Part shown: in pieces, positions 16,428 through 26,600 of the stretch
Layout of the letters: every line of letters starts with the position of its first letter
Position numbering within the stretch: position 1 is the stretch's first letter
Assembly: GCA_964569185.1 (NCBI GenBank)
Contig: CAZMTP010000002.1
Coordinates: forward strand, 9,329-73,328
Length of the DNA stretch: 64,000 bases
Reading direction: 5' to 3'
From: DATIJP01 sp964569185
GTDB taxonomy: Bacteria > Chlamydiota > Chlamydiia > Chlamydiales > Rhabdochlamydiaceae
Notes under the pieces: generated by a model
Told to the model about the DNA's origin: nothing
Databases searched by the model: none
What the model saw: only the letters and a program-made list of their open reading frames with translations
Translations under genes and position numbers: made by a program

Positions 16428-17681
16428 GTGTTTAGAAACAAAGTTGTCGTTGGTGTCCTTGCTGTTTTCTATCTGTGTTTTTTAAATCCGCTATCAGGGG
16501 ATTACGCATATGTTGCTAATTCAACCAGTAATAATGTTAGTGTTATTGACACTACGACGAATATGGTTATTGCTACCATTACAACAGGCGCATTCCCTCA
16601 GGGGGTAGCCGTCACACCTAATGGACGTTCTGTTTACATTACAAATGGGGTATCGAGTAATGTAACCGTTGTTTCTGTTAACAACACAACGTTTACTGTT
16701 ACTGCTACCATACCAGTAGGCACCATTCCCTCATTCGATTCAGTTTCCCCTAATGGAAATTTTGCCTATGTGCCTAATTTTACTAGTGACAATGTTAGCG
16801 TGATTAATGTGGCCACTAATACCGTTGTAGCGACTGTTGCTGTGGGGGATTGTAAGCAAACCTCAGTGACCCCAAACAGTGCTTTTACTTATGTAGTTAA
16901 TGAAGGTGGTACCGTTAGTGTAATCAATACAGCAACCAATACTGTTGTGGCAACTATTACGATTGGAACAGGCAGTGATGGAATTGCAGTCAACCCCGCG
17001 GGCACTGAAGCGTATGCCACTAATTCTGGATCTAACAATGTGAGCGTTATTACTATTCCAGGGAATACAGTTGTAGCTACAATCGCAGGATTTAGTACAC
17101 CTATCGGTGTCGCTTTTACGCCGAATGGGTCTTTTGCTTATGTCGTCAATTCCGGCAATAATACTGTTAATGTAGTCAATACATCCACGCGAATGATTGT
17201 TGCGACGGTGAATGTGGGCCTAAGTCCTCAAGAAGTGGCTATTACGCGAGATGGAGCATTTGCCTACGTGACAAATAAAAACACGGGTAATGTGAGTGTG
17301 ATCAATACCGGCACAAATATGGTGGTCGTTACTGTAGGGGTTGGTGGCCAGCCTTTGGGGATTGCAATAGGGATTGTGCCGCAAGGCGTTGCGTCCACAG
17401 TGCTGCCTTCGGGTAGTCAAATCAGCAACCGATTTTTGACTCAATCAGATTTAGTTAATATTATTAATTGGGATGCGCCATCACATTTTACGACCGTTGA
17501 ATATAAAATTTTCCGTGATGCAGCTTTGACCGATTTAGCTGCCACTGTCCCTGCCTCTGAACTAACATTTGAAGATCACAATCGAGTGAAGAAGCAGTTA
17601 TATCAATATTTTATTGTTGCAGTTGATAATACTGGAGCTACTTTAAGTATTGGAAGTGTGACAGTATTCCCCATTATGTAA
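16428..17681 (+). CDS. Secreted seven-repeat YVTN beta-propeller protein
   Basis: The protein (417 residues, GTG start at 16428) has a signal peptide (about residues 1-24). Seven YVTN-type repeats of 39-44 residues follow (about 25-310), each reading roughly (A/V)YV-N--(S/G)NNVSVI(N/D)T-TN-VVATI-VG. Seven is the number needed to close a propeller. A C-terminal domain of about 90 residues (about 325-417) looks fibronectin-III-like. Such propellers in surface proteins mediate binding; no catalytic residues are visible. The repeats are rich in Asn, Thr and Val. The GTG has only a weak ribosome-binding site. tatD follows after 10 bases and may be co-transcribed. Confidence 0.8.
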   Translation: MFRNKVVVGVLAVFYLCFLNPLSGDYAYVANSTSNNVSVIDTTTNMVIATITTGAFPQGVAVTPNGRSVYITNGVSSNVTVVSVNNTTFTVTATIPVGTIPSFDSVSPNGNFAYVPNFTSDNVSVINVATNTVVATVAVGDCKQTSVTPNSAFTYVVNEGGTVSVINTATNTVVATITIGTGSDGIAVNPAGTEAYATNSGSNNVSVITIPGNTVVATIAGFSTPIGVAFTPNGSFAYVVNSGNNTVNVVNTSTRMIVATVNVGLSPQEVAITRDGAFAYVTNKNTGNVSVINTGTNMVVVTVGVGGQPLGIAIGIVPQGVASTVLPSGSQISNRFLTQSDLVNIINWDAPSHFTTVEYKIFRDAALTDLAATVPASELTFEDHNRVKKQLYQYFIVAVDNTGATLSIGSVTVFPIM

Positions 17682-17691
17682 TGATCGAATC

Positions 17692-18462
17692 ATGAAAGGG
17701 CCTTCCTATGTAGACACTCATGCACACCTGACTGCTCAAGAGGGCTCTTTAGAGCTGGATAAGATAGTGACCCGTGCAAAAGCAGTGGGAGTGCAGAAAA
17801 TTGTTAATATCTGTACAGATGAAATCTCCCTTAAAGAAGGCTTAAAAATAGGAAAGCAGTTCCCCTGGATTTACAATACTGCAGCGACAACGCCTCATGA
17901 TGTGGAAAAAGAAGGGGAATCGTTTTTTCCGCATGTAAAAGAAGCAGCAGAAAAAAAAGAGCTTGTTGCCATTGGAGAAACAGGACTAGATTATCACTAT
18001 CAGCATTCTCCTAAAGCGCTCCAGCAAAAATTTTTAAGCCGCTATTTTGAATTGGCACTACAAGTGAAACTGCCACTTATTTTTCATTGTAGAGATGCAT
18101 TTTCTGATCTTTTTTCAATGGCGGACGAAGGATATCAAGGAGCTGCGGTGTTGCACTGTTTTACGGGAACCCTTCCAGAAGCGCGCGCTGTATTGGACCG
18201 CGGCTGGTATATTTCTTTTAGCGGCATTATCACATTTAAAAAGTCAGAAGCATTGCAACAGATTGTGAAATTTGCGCCACTGGATCGTATTTTTATTGAA
18301 ACGGATGCCCCTTATCTTGCTCCACAAAGTAAAAGAGGTAAGCCCAATGAGCCAGCTTACATTGTCGAGGTTTATGAAATGGTGGCAGCTTTAAAGCAGA
18401 TAGACTTGCAGACAGTGGCCAAACAGGTGTTAAAAAATGCTAGTGCATTTTTCCATTTTTAG
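17692..18462 (+). CDS. TatD-family metal-dependent hydrolase / DNase
   Basis: The 256-residue protein is a TatD-type amidohydrolase-fold nuclease. Metal ligands are visible in DTHAHL (residues 8-13), in GETGLDYHY (E in the GE-GLD motif, about 97-105), in the FHCRDA motif (about 137-142), in LHCFTG (about 160-165) and in ETDAPYLAP (about 203-211). TatD enzymes are 3'-5' exonucleases or deoxyribonucleases in the cytoplasm. It lies 20 bases upstream of sdhC, the same arrangement as in C. trachomatis (CT594-CT593, from memory), which supports orthology rather than a functional link. Confidence 0.9.
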   Translation: MKGPSYVDTHAHLTAQEGSLELDKIVTRAKAVGVQKIVNICTDEISLKEGLKIGKQFPWIYNTAATTPHDVEKEGESFFPHVKEAAEKKELVAIGETGLDYHYQHSPKALQQKFLSRYFELALQVKLPLIFHCRDAFSDLFSMADEGYQGAAVLHCFTGTLPEARAVLDRGWYISFSGIITFKKSEALQQIVKFAPLDRIFIETDAPYLAPQSKRGKPNEPAYIVEVYEMVAALKQIDLQTVAKQVLKNASAFFHF

Positions 18463-18482
18463 GGTAACGTTGAGTTTCTATT

Positions 18483-19478
18483 ATGTCGACCGCCACTAGT
18501 TTGCCCTCTGCCTTTGTTTGGAGACGGCTCCACTCTTTGATGGGGCTCTGGCTGGTTCTTTTTTTAATAGAGCATCTTCTTGTTAACTCGCAGGCAGCGC
18601 TTCTTTTAGGTGATAGCGGTAAGGGATTTGTGGAAATGGTCAATGGCATCCATAATCTTCCCTACCTACAGGTGATTGAGATCACTCTTCTCGGTGTCCC
18701 CATATTAATTCATTCTCTTTGGGGAATTAAATATCTGCTGACAGGAAAATTTAATTCTTCAAAAACAGATGGCAGTGCCCCTTCTCTCAATTATGGGCGC
18801 AACCATGCCTATACCTGGCAGCGCATCACCTCTTGGATACTACTGGTGCTTTTAACATTTCACATTGTGAAGTTCCGCTTTGTGGATTATCCCGATTCAG
18901 TTTCTATGGGGACAAAAAATAGCTATTTTGCCCCTGTTTCTGTAGATAATGGGCTTTATACGGTGGCGGAGCGTATTGGAGCGAAGATTTACTCTGTGGA
19001 TGAAATTGAAAAAATGCGTTTGGACGTGGAGGCACGTGCTGAAGAATCACAGCTACTCGAAGTGGCAGAAGGGTTAAAAGAAACAGCTGTAGATCATTAT
19101 GATGAGCAAAAGAAAATTGTGCTCGATTCTGCTCAAAGTTTAGAAGAACAACTGCGCTTTTCTAGAGCCCTTGCGCATAAAGGGTTAAAATCGGACGAGG
19201 TGATGGCGGTCGCCGATAATTTTGCCACTATTTCCTTGCTCCTTGTGCGCGATACGTTTAAATATCCGGTTTACATTGCCATCTACACGGTGTTTGTTTT
19301 AGCGACCTGCTTCCATGCTTTCAATGGTTTTTGGACTTTTTTAATTACATGGGGTTGGATTCTAAAAATGTCTTCTCAAAGAACAATGGTAAAAGTGTCT
19401 TGGGGAATCATGCTCATCATCGCCTTTTTAGGACTGATTGCAGTCTGGGGCACTTATTGGCTTAATTTGAAATATTGA
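18483..19478 (+). CDS. sdhC: Succinate dehydrogenase cytochrome b558 subunit
   Basis: SdhC anchors succinate dehydrogenase in the inner membrane and binds heme and quinone. Five hydrophobic helices are visible (about residues 18-40, 60-82, 112-132, 255-280 and 296-320), with candidate heme-ligand histidines at RRLHSLMG, ITLLGVPILIHS, LLTFHIVKF and ATCFHAFNG. The order and type match single-subunit b558 anchors. At 331 residues it is about 100 longer than usual because of a hydrophilic, partly helical insertion (about 140-250) between helices 3 and 4. sdhA follows seven bases later. C. trachomatis has the same gene order. Confidence 0.9.
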   Translation: MSTATSLPSAFVWRRLHSLMGLWLVLFLIEHLLVNSQAALLLGDSGKGFVEMVNGIHNLPYLQVIEITLLGVPILIHSLWGIKYLLTGKFNSSKTDGSAPSLNYGRNHAYTWQRITSWILLVLLTFHIVKFRFVDYPDSVSMGTKNSYFAPVSVDNGLYTVAERIGAKIYSVDEIEKMRLDVEARAEESQLLEVAEGLKETAVDHYDEQKKIVLDSAQSLEEQLRFSRALAHKGLKSDEVMAVADNFATISLLLVRDTFKYPVYIAIYTVFVLATCFHAFNGFWTFLITWGWILKMSSQRTMVKVSWGIMLIIAFLGLIAVWGTYWLNLKY

Positions 19479-19485
19479 AGTGATC

Positions 19486-21378
19486 ATGGCGAAAAAAGAA
19501 AAAAAAGAGGTGATCGTTGTCGGTGGAGGACTCGCCGGACTTTCAGCCGCAATGAAATTAGCAGAGAAAGGCTGTCATGTGAAGCTGATCTCAGTCACTA
19601 AGGTCAAACGGTCCCATTCTGTCTGTGCGCAAGGGGGTATTAACGCGGCCCTTAATTTAAAAGCAGAGGACGATTCCCCTATTATTCATGCCTATGACAC
19701 GATCAAAGGGGGTGATTTTTTAGCCGATCAGCCTCCCATACTCGAAATGTGTCTAGCTGCTCCAGGTATTATACGTATGATGGACCGCTTTGGCTGTCCT
19801 TTTAATCGCACGCTAGAAGGAAACATAGATGTGCGCCGCTTTGGTGGGACTCTTTATTACCGCACTGCATTTTGTGGCGCCTCGACAGGGCAGCAGCTTC
19901 TCTATGCACTGGATGAGCAGGTGCGCCGCTATGAAGTTAAAGGTCGCGTAGAAAAATTTGAAAATCATGAGTTCATGCGCCTGGTGATCGATTCCGAAGG
20001 GAGAGCGCGCGGGATTGTGGTCATGGACCTGATCAACATGAAATTGGAAATTTTCAAAGCCGATTGCGTGGTATTTGGTACGGGCGGGCCAGGGATGATT
20101 TTTAAATATTCAACCAACTCCACATTCTGTACAGGAGCTGCCAATGGACGGCTCTATATGCAAGGAATGAAATATGCCAATGGAGAATTTATTCAGGTCC
20201 ATCCGACAGCGATTCCTGGAGATGATAAATTACGACTGATTTCTGAATCGGTGCGCGGAGAGGGTGGCAGAATTTGGGTTTATGGAAATGCATCTAAGAC
20301 TATCAAAACACCAGAAGGGAAAACTGTTCCTTGCGGTAAAACAGGCGAACCTTGGTATTTCTTAGAGGAGCTCTATCCCATCTATGGCAATCTGGTCCCT
20401 AGAGATATTGGCTCGCGGCTAGTGTTAGAAATATGTGAAATGGGATTAGGAATCGATGGAAAAAATCAGGTCTATCTAGATGTGACAGAACTTCCCAAGG
20501 AAAAATTACATAAGTTGGAGTCTGTTTTAGACATTTATCGCAAATTTACTGGAGAAGATCCGCGCAAAGTGCCGATGAAAATTTTTCCAGCAGTCCACTA
20601 TTCTATGGGAGGTGCTTGGGTCGATTGGCCTGCTGCCAATGACAAAGACCGAATGGCGCGCTATCGTCAGATGACTAATATCCCGGGCTGTTTCAATGTG
20701 GGCGAGTCTGAATTTCAATTTCATGGGGCCAATCGACTTGGGGCAAATGCTCTACTTGCCTGTATTTATGCTGGGCTAGTAGCGGGAGTGGAAGTGCCCC
20801 GTTATCTCTCTAATCTTGAAAAAACTTATGAGGAGTTTCCCAGTCAGATATTCACTGAAGCGCTCGCTAAAGAAGAAGAGCTCAAACAAGATCTGCTCGC
20901 CCGCAATGGCAAAGAAAATATCCATGCATTGCATGATGAAATGGCCGATTGGATGATCCGCAATGTGACAGTCAAACGCAACAATGCAGATTTAAAAAAG
21001 ACGCTAGACAAACTCAAAGAGCTGAGAGAACGGTACCAGAAGATCTCTTTAGACGATCGAGGCACTCTTCTAAACCAGACCTATGCATTTGCCAATCAAT
21101 TTGGTCCAATGCTGGAGCTGGCGCTTGTAATGACAAAAGGGGCTTTGTTACGTGATGAGTTTAGAGGGGCTCATTTTAAACCAGAATTTCCTAAGCGTGA
21201 TGATGAACATTGGCTAAAGACCACTATTGCCACCTATGGTCCAGAAGAGCCGGTCATCAGTTATGTCCCCGTGGATACACGCCATTTAAAACCGGTGCCG
21301 CGCGATTATGTTCATGTAAAAAAAGAAAAACCGACTTTGGAAAATATTCCTGCGAATATTGTGTTACCTTTATACTGA
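19486..21378 (+). CDS. sdhA: Succinate dehydrogenase flavoprotein subunit
   Basis: SdhA oxidises succinate to fumarate with covalently bound FAD. I chose the ATG at 19486; a GTG at 19480 adds only two residues. The 630-residue protein has the FAD dinucleotide motif VIVVGGGLAGLSAA (about 9-22), the flavin-attachment histidine H44 in RSHSVCAQGGINAA, and the catalytic HPTAIPG and SESVRGEGG region (about 240-265). A late HGANRLGANALL motif is also present. It lies between sdhC and sdhB, with sdhB starting five bases after the stop. No key residue is missing. Confidence 0.96.
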   Translation: MAKKEKKEVIVVGGGLAGLSAAMKLAEKGCHVKLISVTKVKRSHSVCAQGGINAALNLKAEDDSPIIHAYDTIKGGDFLADQPPILEMCLAAPGIIRMMDRFGCPFNRTLEGNIDVRRFGGTLYYRTAFCGASTGQQLLYALDEQVRRYEVKGRVEKFENHEFMRLVIDSEGRARGIVVMDLINMKLEIFKADCVVFGTGGPGMIFKYSTNSTFCTGAANGRLYMQGMKYANGEFIQVHPTAIPGDDKLRLISESVRGEGGRIWVYGNASKTIKTPEGKTVPCGKTGEPWYFLEELYPIYGNLVPRDIGSRLVLEICEMGLGIDGKNQVYLDVTELPKEKLHKLESVLDIYRKFTGEDPRKVPMKIFPAVHYSMGGAWVDWPAANDKDRMARYRQMTNIPGCFNVGESEFQFHGANRLGANALLACIYAGLVAGVEVPRYLSNLEKTYEEFPSQIFTEALAKEEELKQDLLARNGKENIHALHDEMADWMIRNVTVKRNNADLKKTLDKLKELRERYQKISLDDRGTLLNQTYAFANQFGPMLELALVMTKGALLRDEFRGAHFKPEFPKRDDEHWLKTTIATYGPEEPVISYVPVDTRHLKPVPRDYVHVKKEKPTLENIPANIVLPLY

Positions 21379-21383
21379 AAAAT

Positions 21384-22154
21384 ATGGGTAAAAGTTTTAC
21401 GCTTCGAGTGTTTCGTGGAACTCCAGGAAAGCAGTATTGGGAAGAGTTTGAGCTTTCCATCCGCCCTTTTATGAATGTCACTTCAGCATTAATGGAGATT
21501 CAGAAAAATCCAATTAACAAAAAAAAGAAAAAGGTGACTCCGATCGCGTGGGAGCAGGGCTGTTTGGAAGAGGTATGTGGTTCCTGTTCGATTCTTGTGA
21601 ATGGCCGCCCGATGCAAGCCTGTACTGTGTTGATTGAGCAGACACTCAAAGCGCTTGGTAGTGATACGCTAATTATTGCACCTTTTACTAAATATCCACT
21701 GATTCGAGATCTTGTTGTAGACCGTACAGAGATGTTTGATGCATTAAAAAAGGTGCATGCATGGATCGATGCAGATGATGCCCTAGATCGTGGATTTGGA
21801 CCAAAAATTAGTCCCGATGTGGCAGAGGCTCGCTATGTACTTTCAACCTGCATGACCTGTGGCTGCTGTATGGAAGCTTGTCCCCAAATCAACCCCCGCT
21901 CCAAATTTATTGGCCCTGCACCCATTTCCCAAGTGCGCCTATTTAATTCTCATCCAGTAGGAAAATTGGCAGAATCTGAAAGGTTGCAGCCGCTGATGGA
22001 AGAAGGCGGTGTGACCGATTGCGGAAATGCACAAAACTGTGCGGCAGTCTGTCCTAAAAATATTCCTCTTACAGAATCGATCGCCCTAATGGGTCGAAAA
22101 GTGGTCAAAGAAGGACTAAAAACGCTCTTTAGTCTTCCCGATGCTGAAATCTAA
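21384..22154 (+). CDS. sdhB: Succinate dehydrogenase iron-sulfur subunit
   Basis: SdhB passes electrons from the flavin to quinone through three Fe-S clusters. The ATG at 21384 gives 256 residues starting MGKSFTLRVFRG; the frame is open further upstream but only inside sdhA. The [2Fe-2S] ligands lie in CLEEVCGSCSILVNGRPMQA followed by C (about 60-80). The 4Fe-4S and 3Fe-4S ligands lie in CMTCGCCMEACP (about 155-166) and NCAAVCPKN (about 220). It is the last gene of the sdhCAB operon. Its final 39 bases overlap the convergent AlbA/ATPase gene, so no intrinsic terminator lies between them. Confidence 0.96.
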   Translation: MGKSFTLRVFRGTPGKQYWEEFELSIRPFMNVTSALMEIQKNPINKKKKKVTPIAWEQGCLEEVCGSCSILVNGRPMQACTVLIEQTLKALGSDTLIIAPFTKYPLIRDLVVDRTEMFDALKKVHAWIDADDALDRGFGPKISPDVAEARYVLSTCMTCGCCMEACPQINPRSKFIGPAPISQVRLFNSHPVGKLAESERLQPLMEEGGVTDCGNAQNCAAVCPKNIPLTESIALMGRKVVKEGLKTLFSLPDAEI

Positions 22155-23606
22155 TTTATTTTCAAATGTCGGAGAAGCACTATATTTTTGATTGCAGCTA
22201 TTGGGTTTTTCAGGATTTGTCAAAAATAATAGCTGGTTAACTAAAAGTGGCTTTAAATAATTTTTGTAAAAAGATTCTCGATGTTTTAACTTCAGCATAT
22301 TCATAATTTCTTTCGCAGATTTCGGTGTAACACAGAATTGTAAGATTTTATCTTGTCCGGTAACTTGTCCGGTAACTTGTCCGGTAACTTGTCCGATCAT
22401 CTCCTTTAATGTCATCGGAGCTGCTTGGAACACAGCGCTTGGTAAAAAAGTGACTACCACTGTATCTGGCTGTTCTTCCCAGTAAGGAGATGGATTATGA
22501 TTTTCTTTGCACCAATCAATAATATTTAAAGTCCCTGTTCCCCAACTCTCTATAATACCCGAACGATAAAAAACTTCGGCAATAATTGGATTCCAAGGGC
22601 GAGAGGCATGAGAACGAGTGAGATGGTCTGGTGTCAAACCGAAATGGAAACGACCTGGATTAGTGATTTCCAAATGATCATCATACATAGCAATGGCAAG
22701 CGCACCGCCGGCGACGGCATAATCTCTGTGGCAAATTGCATTGGCAATGGCTTCTCTTATAGCCAGTGGCGGGTATTTGGGAAAATCTTCTCTTATCATT
22801 TTTCCAGCAATGACATGACCAGCTATTGGCATATGATCTAACAAAAAAGACTCTCCTCTACGCAGAAGATCAAAGGCATGGCCAGCATAAATTCTGTTAT
22901 CTAGAAAATCAGATAAGCGGTCTTTGCCTCTAAATCGGGCCAATTTAATGGAAAATTGTGGAAACAACAGGCGAACTTTGTCTGTTTTTCCGAATAATGC
23001 AAGTGCAGCATTGAGCAATTTACCTTCATGGATTAATTTAAACCCTGTCAGAATAGATTCTATTGTGACATGAGACGGTTTTTCTATACGGCCTTTTTGA
23101 ACTGCATTGGCTAAAGTTCTATGAATTTCTTCTTCATCAAGATCATGTAGAGTAATTCCTTCTGGAACTGGATGATTTTCCCAACGGCGAGTTGCATGAA
23201 ATTTTTCAATCAATCGCTGCTCGTATTCATATCTTGGCATGATTTGCGTGCTTGCACTGTAGCGTAAATAAACACGGCCATCATAAGCATAAATGCCACT
23301 TTTCCCAGTAACTCTTATCACAATGACTTTTTTTTCCTCTTTTATTGGGACTAGCTCTATTTCTGGAAAGGCTGGGGGGTCAATGCGACGAAATTCCGCT
23401 GCAATGTCTTCAAGAGTTTTATTAGAAACTTGTTGTCCAATAATCTCGCCTTTATCTGATACGCCAAAGATAACAAATCCTCCAAGACCATTAAGCATAG
23501 CAGTCACAGTTTTTGCTGCTTCTGTTCTTTGTCCTGTTGTTTTTTTAAATTCTATATCTTCAGATTCGCCTTTAGAGACTAGTTTTCTCAATTCTTTTAA
23601 TTGCAT
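22116..23606 (-). CDS. AlbA_2 / RecG-like ATP-binding transcriptional regulator
   Basis: The 496-residue protein has an N-terminal Schlafen/AlbA_2 nucleic-acid-binding domain (about 10-130; ESEDIEFKK, GFVIFGVSDKG). A GHKL-type ATP-binding domain follows (about 270-390; REAIANAICHRDY and SGIIESWGTGT). A C-terminal winged-helix region completes this well-known architecture of predicted transcriptional regulators. Between the last two parts is a VTGQ repeat encoded by 12-bp tandem DNA repeats. It stands alone, overlaps the sdhB 3' end by 39 bases and is followed on its 5' side by putA 32 bases away on the same strand. Such genes are often horizontally acquired; target genes are unknown. Confidence 0.8.
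   Translation of the reverse strand: MQLKELRKLVSKGESEDIEFKKTTGQRTEAAKTVTAMLNGLGGFVIFGVSDKGEIIGQQVSNKTLEDIAAEFRRIDPPAFPEIELVPIKEEKKVIVIRVTGKSGIYAYDGRVYLRYSASTQIMPRYEYEQRLIEKFHATRRWENHPVPEGITLHDLDEEEIHRTLANAVQKGRIEKPSHVTIESILTGFKLIHEGKLLNAALALFGKTDKVRLLFPQFSIKLARFRGKDRLSDFLDNRIYAGHAFDLLRRGESFLLDHMPIAGHVIAGKMIREDFPKYPPLAIREAIANAICHRDYAVAGGALAIAMYDDHLEITNPGRFHFGLTPDHLTRSHASRPWNPIIAEVFYRSGIIESWGTGTLNIIDWCKENHNPSPYWEEQPDTVVVTFLPSAVFQAAPMTLKEMIGQVTGQVTGQVTGQDKILQFCVTPKSAKEIMNMLKLKHRESFYKNYLKPLLVNQLLFLTNPEKPNSCNQKYSASPTFENKLDFSIGKTKERF
22352..22395 (-). repeat. 12-bp tandem repeat (3.7 copies) inside the AlbA/ATPase gene
   Basis: The plus-strand unit CTTGTCCGGTAA occurs three times perfectly and then for eight more bases. 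On the coding strand each unit adds the four residues VTGQ. Because the unit is a multiple of three, changes in copy number would keep the reading frame while altering linker length. Confidence 0.9.
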
Positions 23607-23638
23607 AGCGTCGCTATTTTACTAAAGATCGAAAAAAA

Positions 23639-26600
23639 TTAAAGAATTTGTTCTCTTGTTTCGCCTTCGCGCTGTCCTAAATTGCCATAACGATGATAGT
23701 CGATACTGACCGCGCGTTCGCCTAGGAAATTTAATAATTCAAAGCGGCCATTGGCTAAAACAGGGGCAGTGGAAAGATAACATCCGATAGGGGCTGCCGC
23801 TTCTCTAACAGATGAGGAAGGTTGGGAAAGAAACCGGACCCGCACATAGTCTCCTTTTTTGATATGCTCCACAAATTCTTTTTCAGTTTCATTGAGAAAA
23901 GTAAATGCAGGCATCATTTTTTTCCAGTGAGGCCCAATCGACACAGGACACTGTTTGGCATCATAGCTGACTTTAAGTTTGACCTGGCAGGAGAGCGCTG
24001 CTGCCAAAAGGCGAAAAATATCTAATGGATCATCCTCTTTTTGGAGGCGAAGAGCGCTATGTGGCTGGGGATAATAACGCAAAAAATTATCTTGGCCGAT
24101 GACTTTTGAAGGGTCATGGTCATGAGAAAATTTAGAAGCCCAATAAGCATAACTGGAAATGCTGGCATACCAGATTCCCAATTTCTCAGTGGAGATATCG
24201 ATTTTTTGGATAAGAGAGGTCAGCTGGTTGACCTCTTCTTTTACAGGATGTTTTTCGCGTGGCAGGTCCACCTGTGTGGCGCGCATAAATTCTGAAACGT
24301 AGTTGGGCCCGCCCGCCTTAGATCCGCGTCCGAAACTACTGGCTTTGCAACCGCCAAAGGGTTGCCTTCTGACAATGGCTCCTGTTGTTCCTCGGTTGAC
24401 ATAAAGATTTCCTGCTTCTATCCGTTGGAGCCATTTTTTTTGTTCCCGTTCATCTAAAGAATGGATGCCCGCAGTAAGTCCATAGGGAGTGCCATTAGCC
24501 AGTCTCAAGGCATGGTCTAAATTTTTAGCGCGCATCACACCTAACACAGGGCCAAAAAGTTCTGTTTGATGGGTAAAACTCCCTTCTTTGACTCCCCATT
24601 TCACCCCAGGGGACCAAAGTTGTGGATTATGCGGGTCCTGTTTTGGTTTTACAAGCCAAGTCTCTCCAGAGTCTAGTGTGGTTAGACCGCGCAATAGTAC
24701 TTCATTGGGGTCATGGATTAGAGGGATCACCTTGCTCGATAGCTGCCAAGGCGTTCCTACGGGTAAACTTTCTACGGCATCTTTAAACTGTTTTTTGAAA
24801 TGGGGATCGTCATATACTTCCGCTTCTAAAATGGCCAAGCTAGCAGCACTACACTTCTGTCCTGAATGGCCGAAAGCGGATTGAATCAGATCTTTGATGG
24901 CAAGATCTCGATCTGACATACCGGTGATAATCAGCGCATTTTTTCCTCCTGTTTCGGCTGCTAAATCCAAATCATGGCGCAACTTCATAAATAGGCGCGC
25001 CGTCGATGTTCCTCCAGTTAAGATCACTCCATTTAATCTTTTATCAGCAATCAATTTGCTTCCAATCGGTTCATCTTCACAATTAACAAATTGGAGTACT
25101 TCGCGTGGCACTCCGGCCTCCCAAAATAAATTCACTAAGATCCAACCTGAAAGGATAGCTTCAGGGGCTGGTTTAAAAATCACGCAGTTGCCAGCCACAA
25201 GCGCAGCCGAAATCCCTCCAGCTGGAATCGAAATAGGAAAATTCCAGGGAGGCGCCACAAGAAGTGTTCCCTTGCTTTTCCATTCAATATCTTTACATGC
25301 ATCCATTTTGAGCATGCTGCGCAAATAATATTCTGCAAAGTCGATCGCTTCCGAGACTTCCGGATCTCCCTCGACGACTGTTTTGCCCCCATCCCGCATC
25401 ATGACACCAATGAGATCGTCTCTTTTTTCCCGCATCTTTTGTGCCACATGGGAAAGCACTTCTGCGCGGGAGTGGGCGCTTTTTCTTGACCAATAAGATT
25501 GATGTATTTTGGCAACTTCAAGGCACTCGTTGATCTGTTCCCATGTCGCTTGGGAATAGCGATAGAATGGGCCATGAGCAGGATTTGAAGGATCAAATCC
25601 CTCTCCTGTAGGATTTTTTTCGTGCACTTCCTGTCCATTAATGACAAGTGGGATGGGATCAAATTTTTTATGTTGCCACTTTTTGACTATTTGATGGACC
25701 CAAGTGTCGTTTTGCAGCAGAGAAAAATCGGTATCAGCCTCATTTTTGAACGCATCGCCCATAGACAAATGTTCAGGGGCCTGCATCCGATCTTGTGTGC
25801 GCCGTGGTTCGGTGCTGATCTGATGCATCTCACGGTAGGCTTTGGTGAAAAGATCCACCTGTTGTTGCCATTCTTTTGTGCCGCTTCTCAGTCCAAAACT
25901 GTGTCTTAAGAAATTTTCTGCTCCTGTGTTTTCGTCGAGCCTGCGTATTAGATATGCGATCGCGCTTTGAAAATCTTCTTTAGCGGCTACAGGGCAGTAG
26001 AGGAGCATGTCATGTGTCAGTCTTTGGACCACGCGACGAATATGGTCTGCCATTCCTTCTAGCATTTCGAAGTGGATCTCTTTTTCCAAACTATTTTCGG
26101 CGCGCAGAATGATAGCCAGACAGATATCAAATAAATTGTGGCTTGCAATGCCTAGATGCACCGCCTTTGCATGCTCTGGGACGCAGCCATAGTGGACCAT
26201 CTGTTTGTAATTGGCGTCCACTTCATGTTTTGTTTTATAGGGCGCTTGGGGCCAACCGCGCAAGCTGGCTTCAAATTGCTCCATGGCAAGATTAGCTCCT
26301 TTGACAATCCGGATTTTTATCGGTGCGCCCCCTCTTTTCAATCGTTCCATCGCCCATTCAGTCAATTCTTTTTGAATAGGGAAAGAATCGGGCACATAGG
26401 CTTGGAGTACAATGCCCGCAGAATAATTTAAAAATTCCTCTTCATCTAACACTCTTTTGAATAGTTCTTTTGTCAGCTGCAAATCTCGGTATTCTTCCAT
26501 ATCCAAATTGACAAATTTTACCCGCTTAATCCCTTCGGGGTTGATATAAAAATGGTCCATGGCTGTACGGTAGAGCTTTTTCAACCGTTCTGAAAGAATG

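Noticed and set aside
21210..21383. Upstream extension of sdhB
   Set aside because: It is entirely inside sdhA in another frame, and the family start MGKSFTLRVFRG is at 21384.
22352..22395. CRISPR array
   Set aside because: The 12-bp units are perfect tandem repeats without spacers inside a coding sequence.
22116..23606. Anti-phage defence gene
   Set aside because: Schlafen/AlbA-type domains occur in defence islands, but this gene stands alone between sdhB and putA and has the common regulator architecture.
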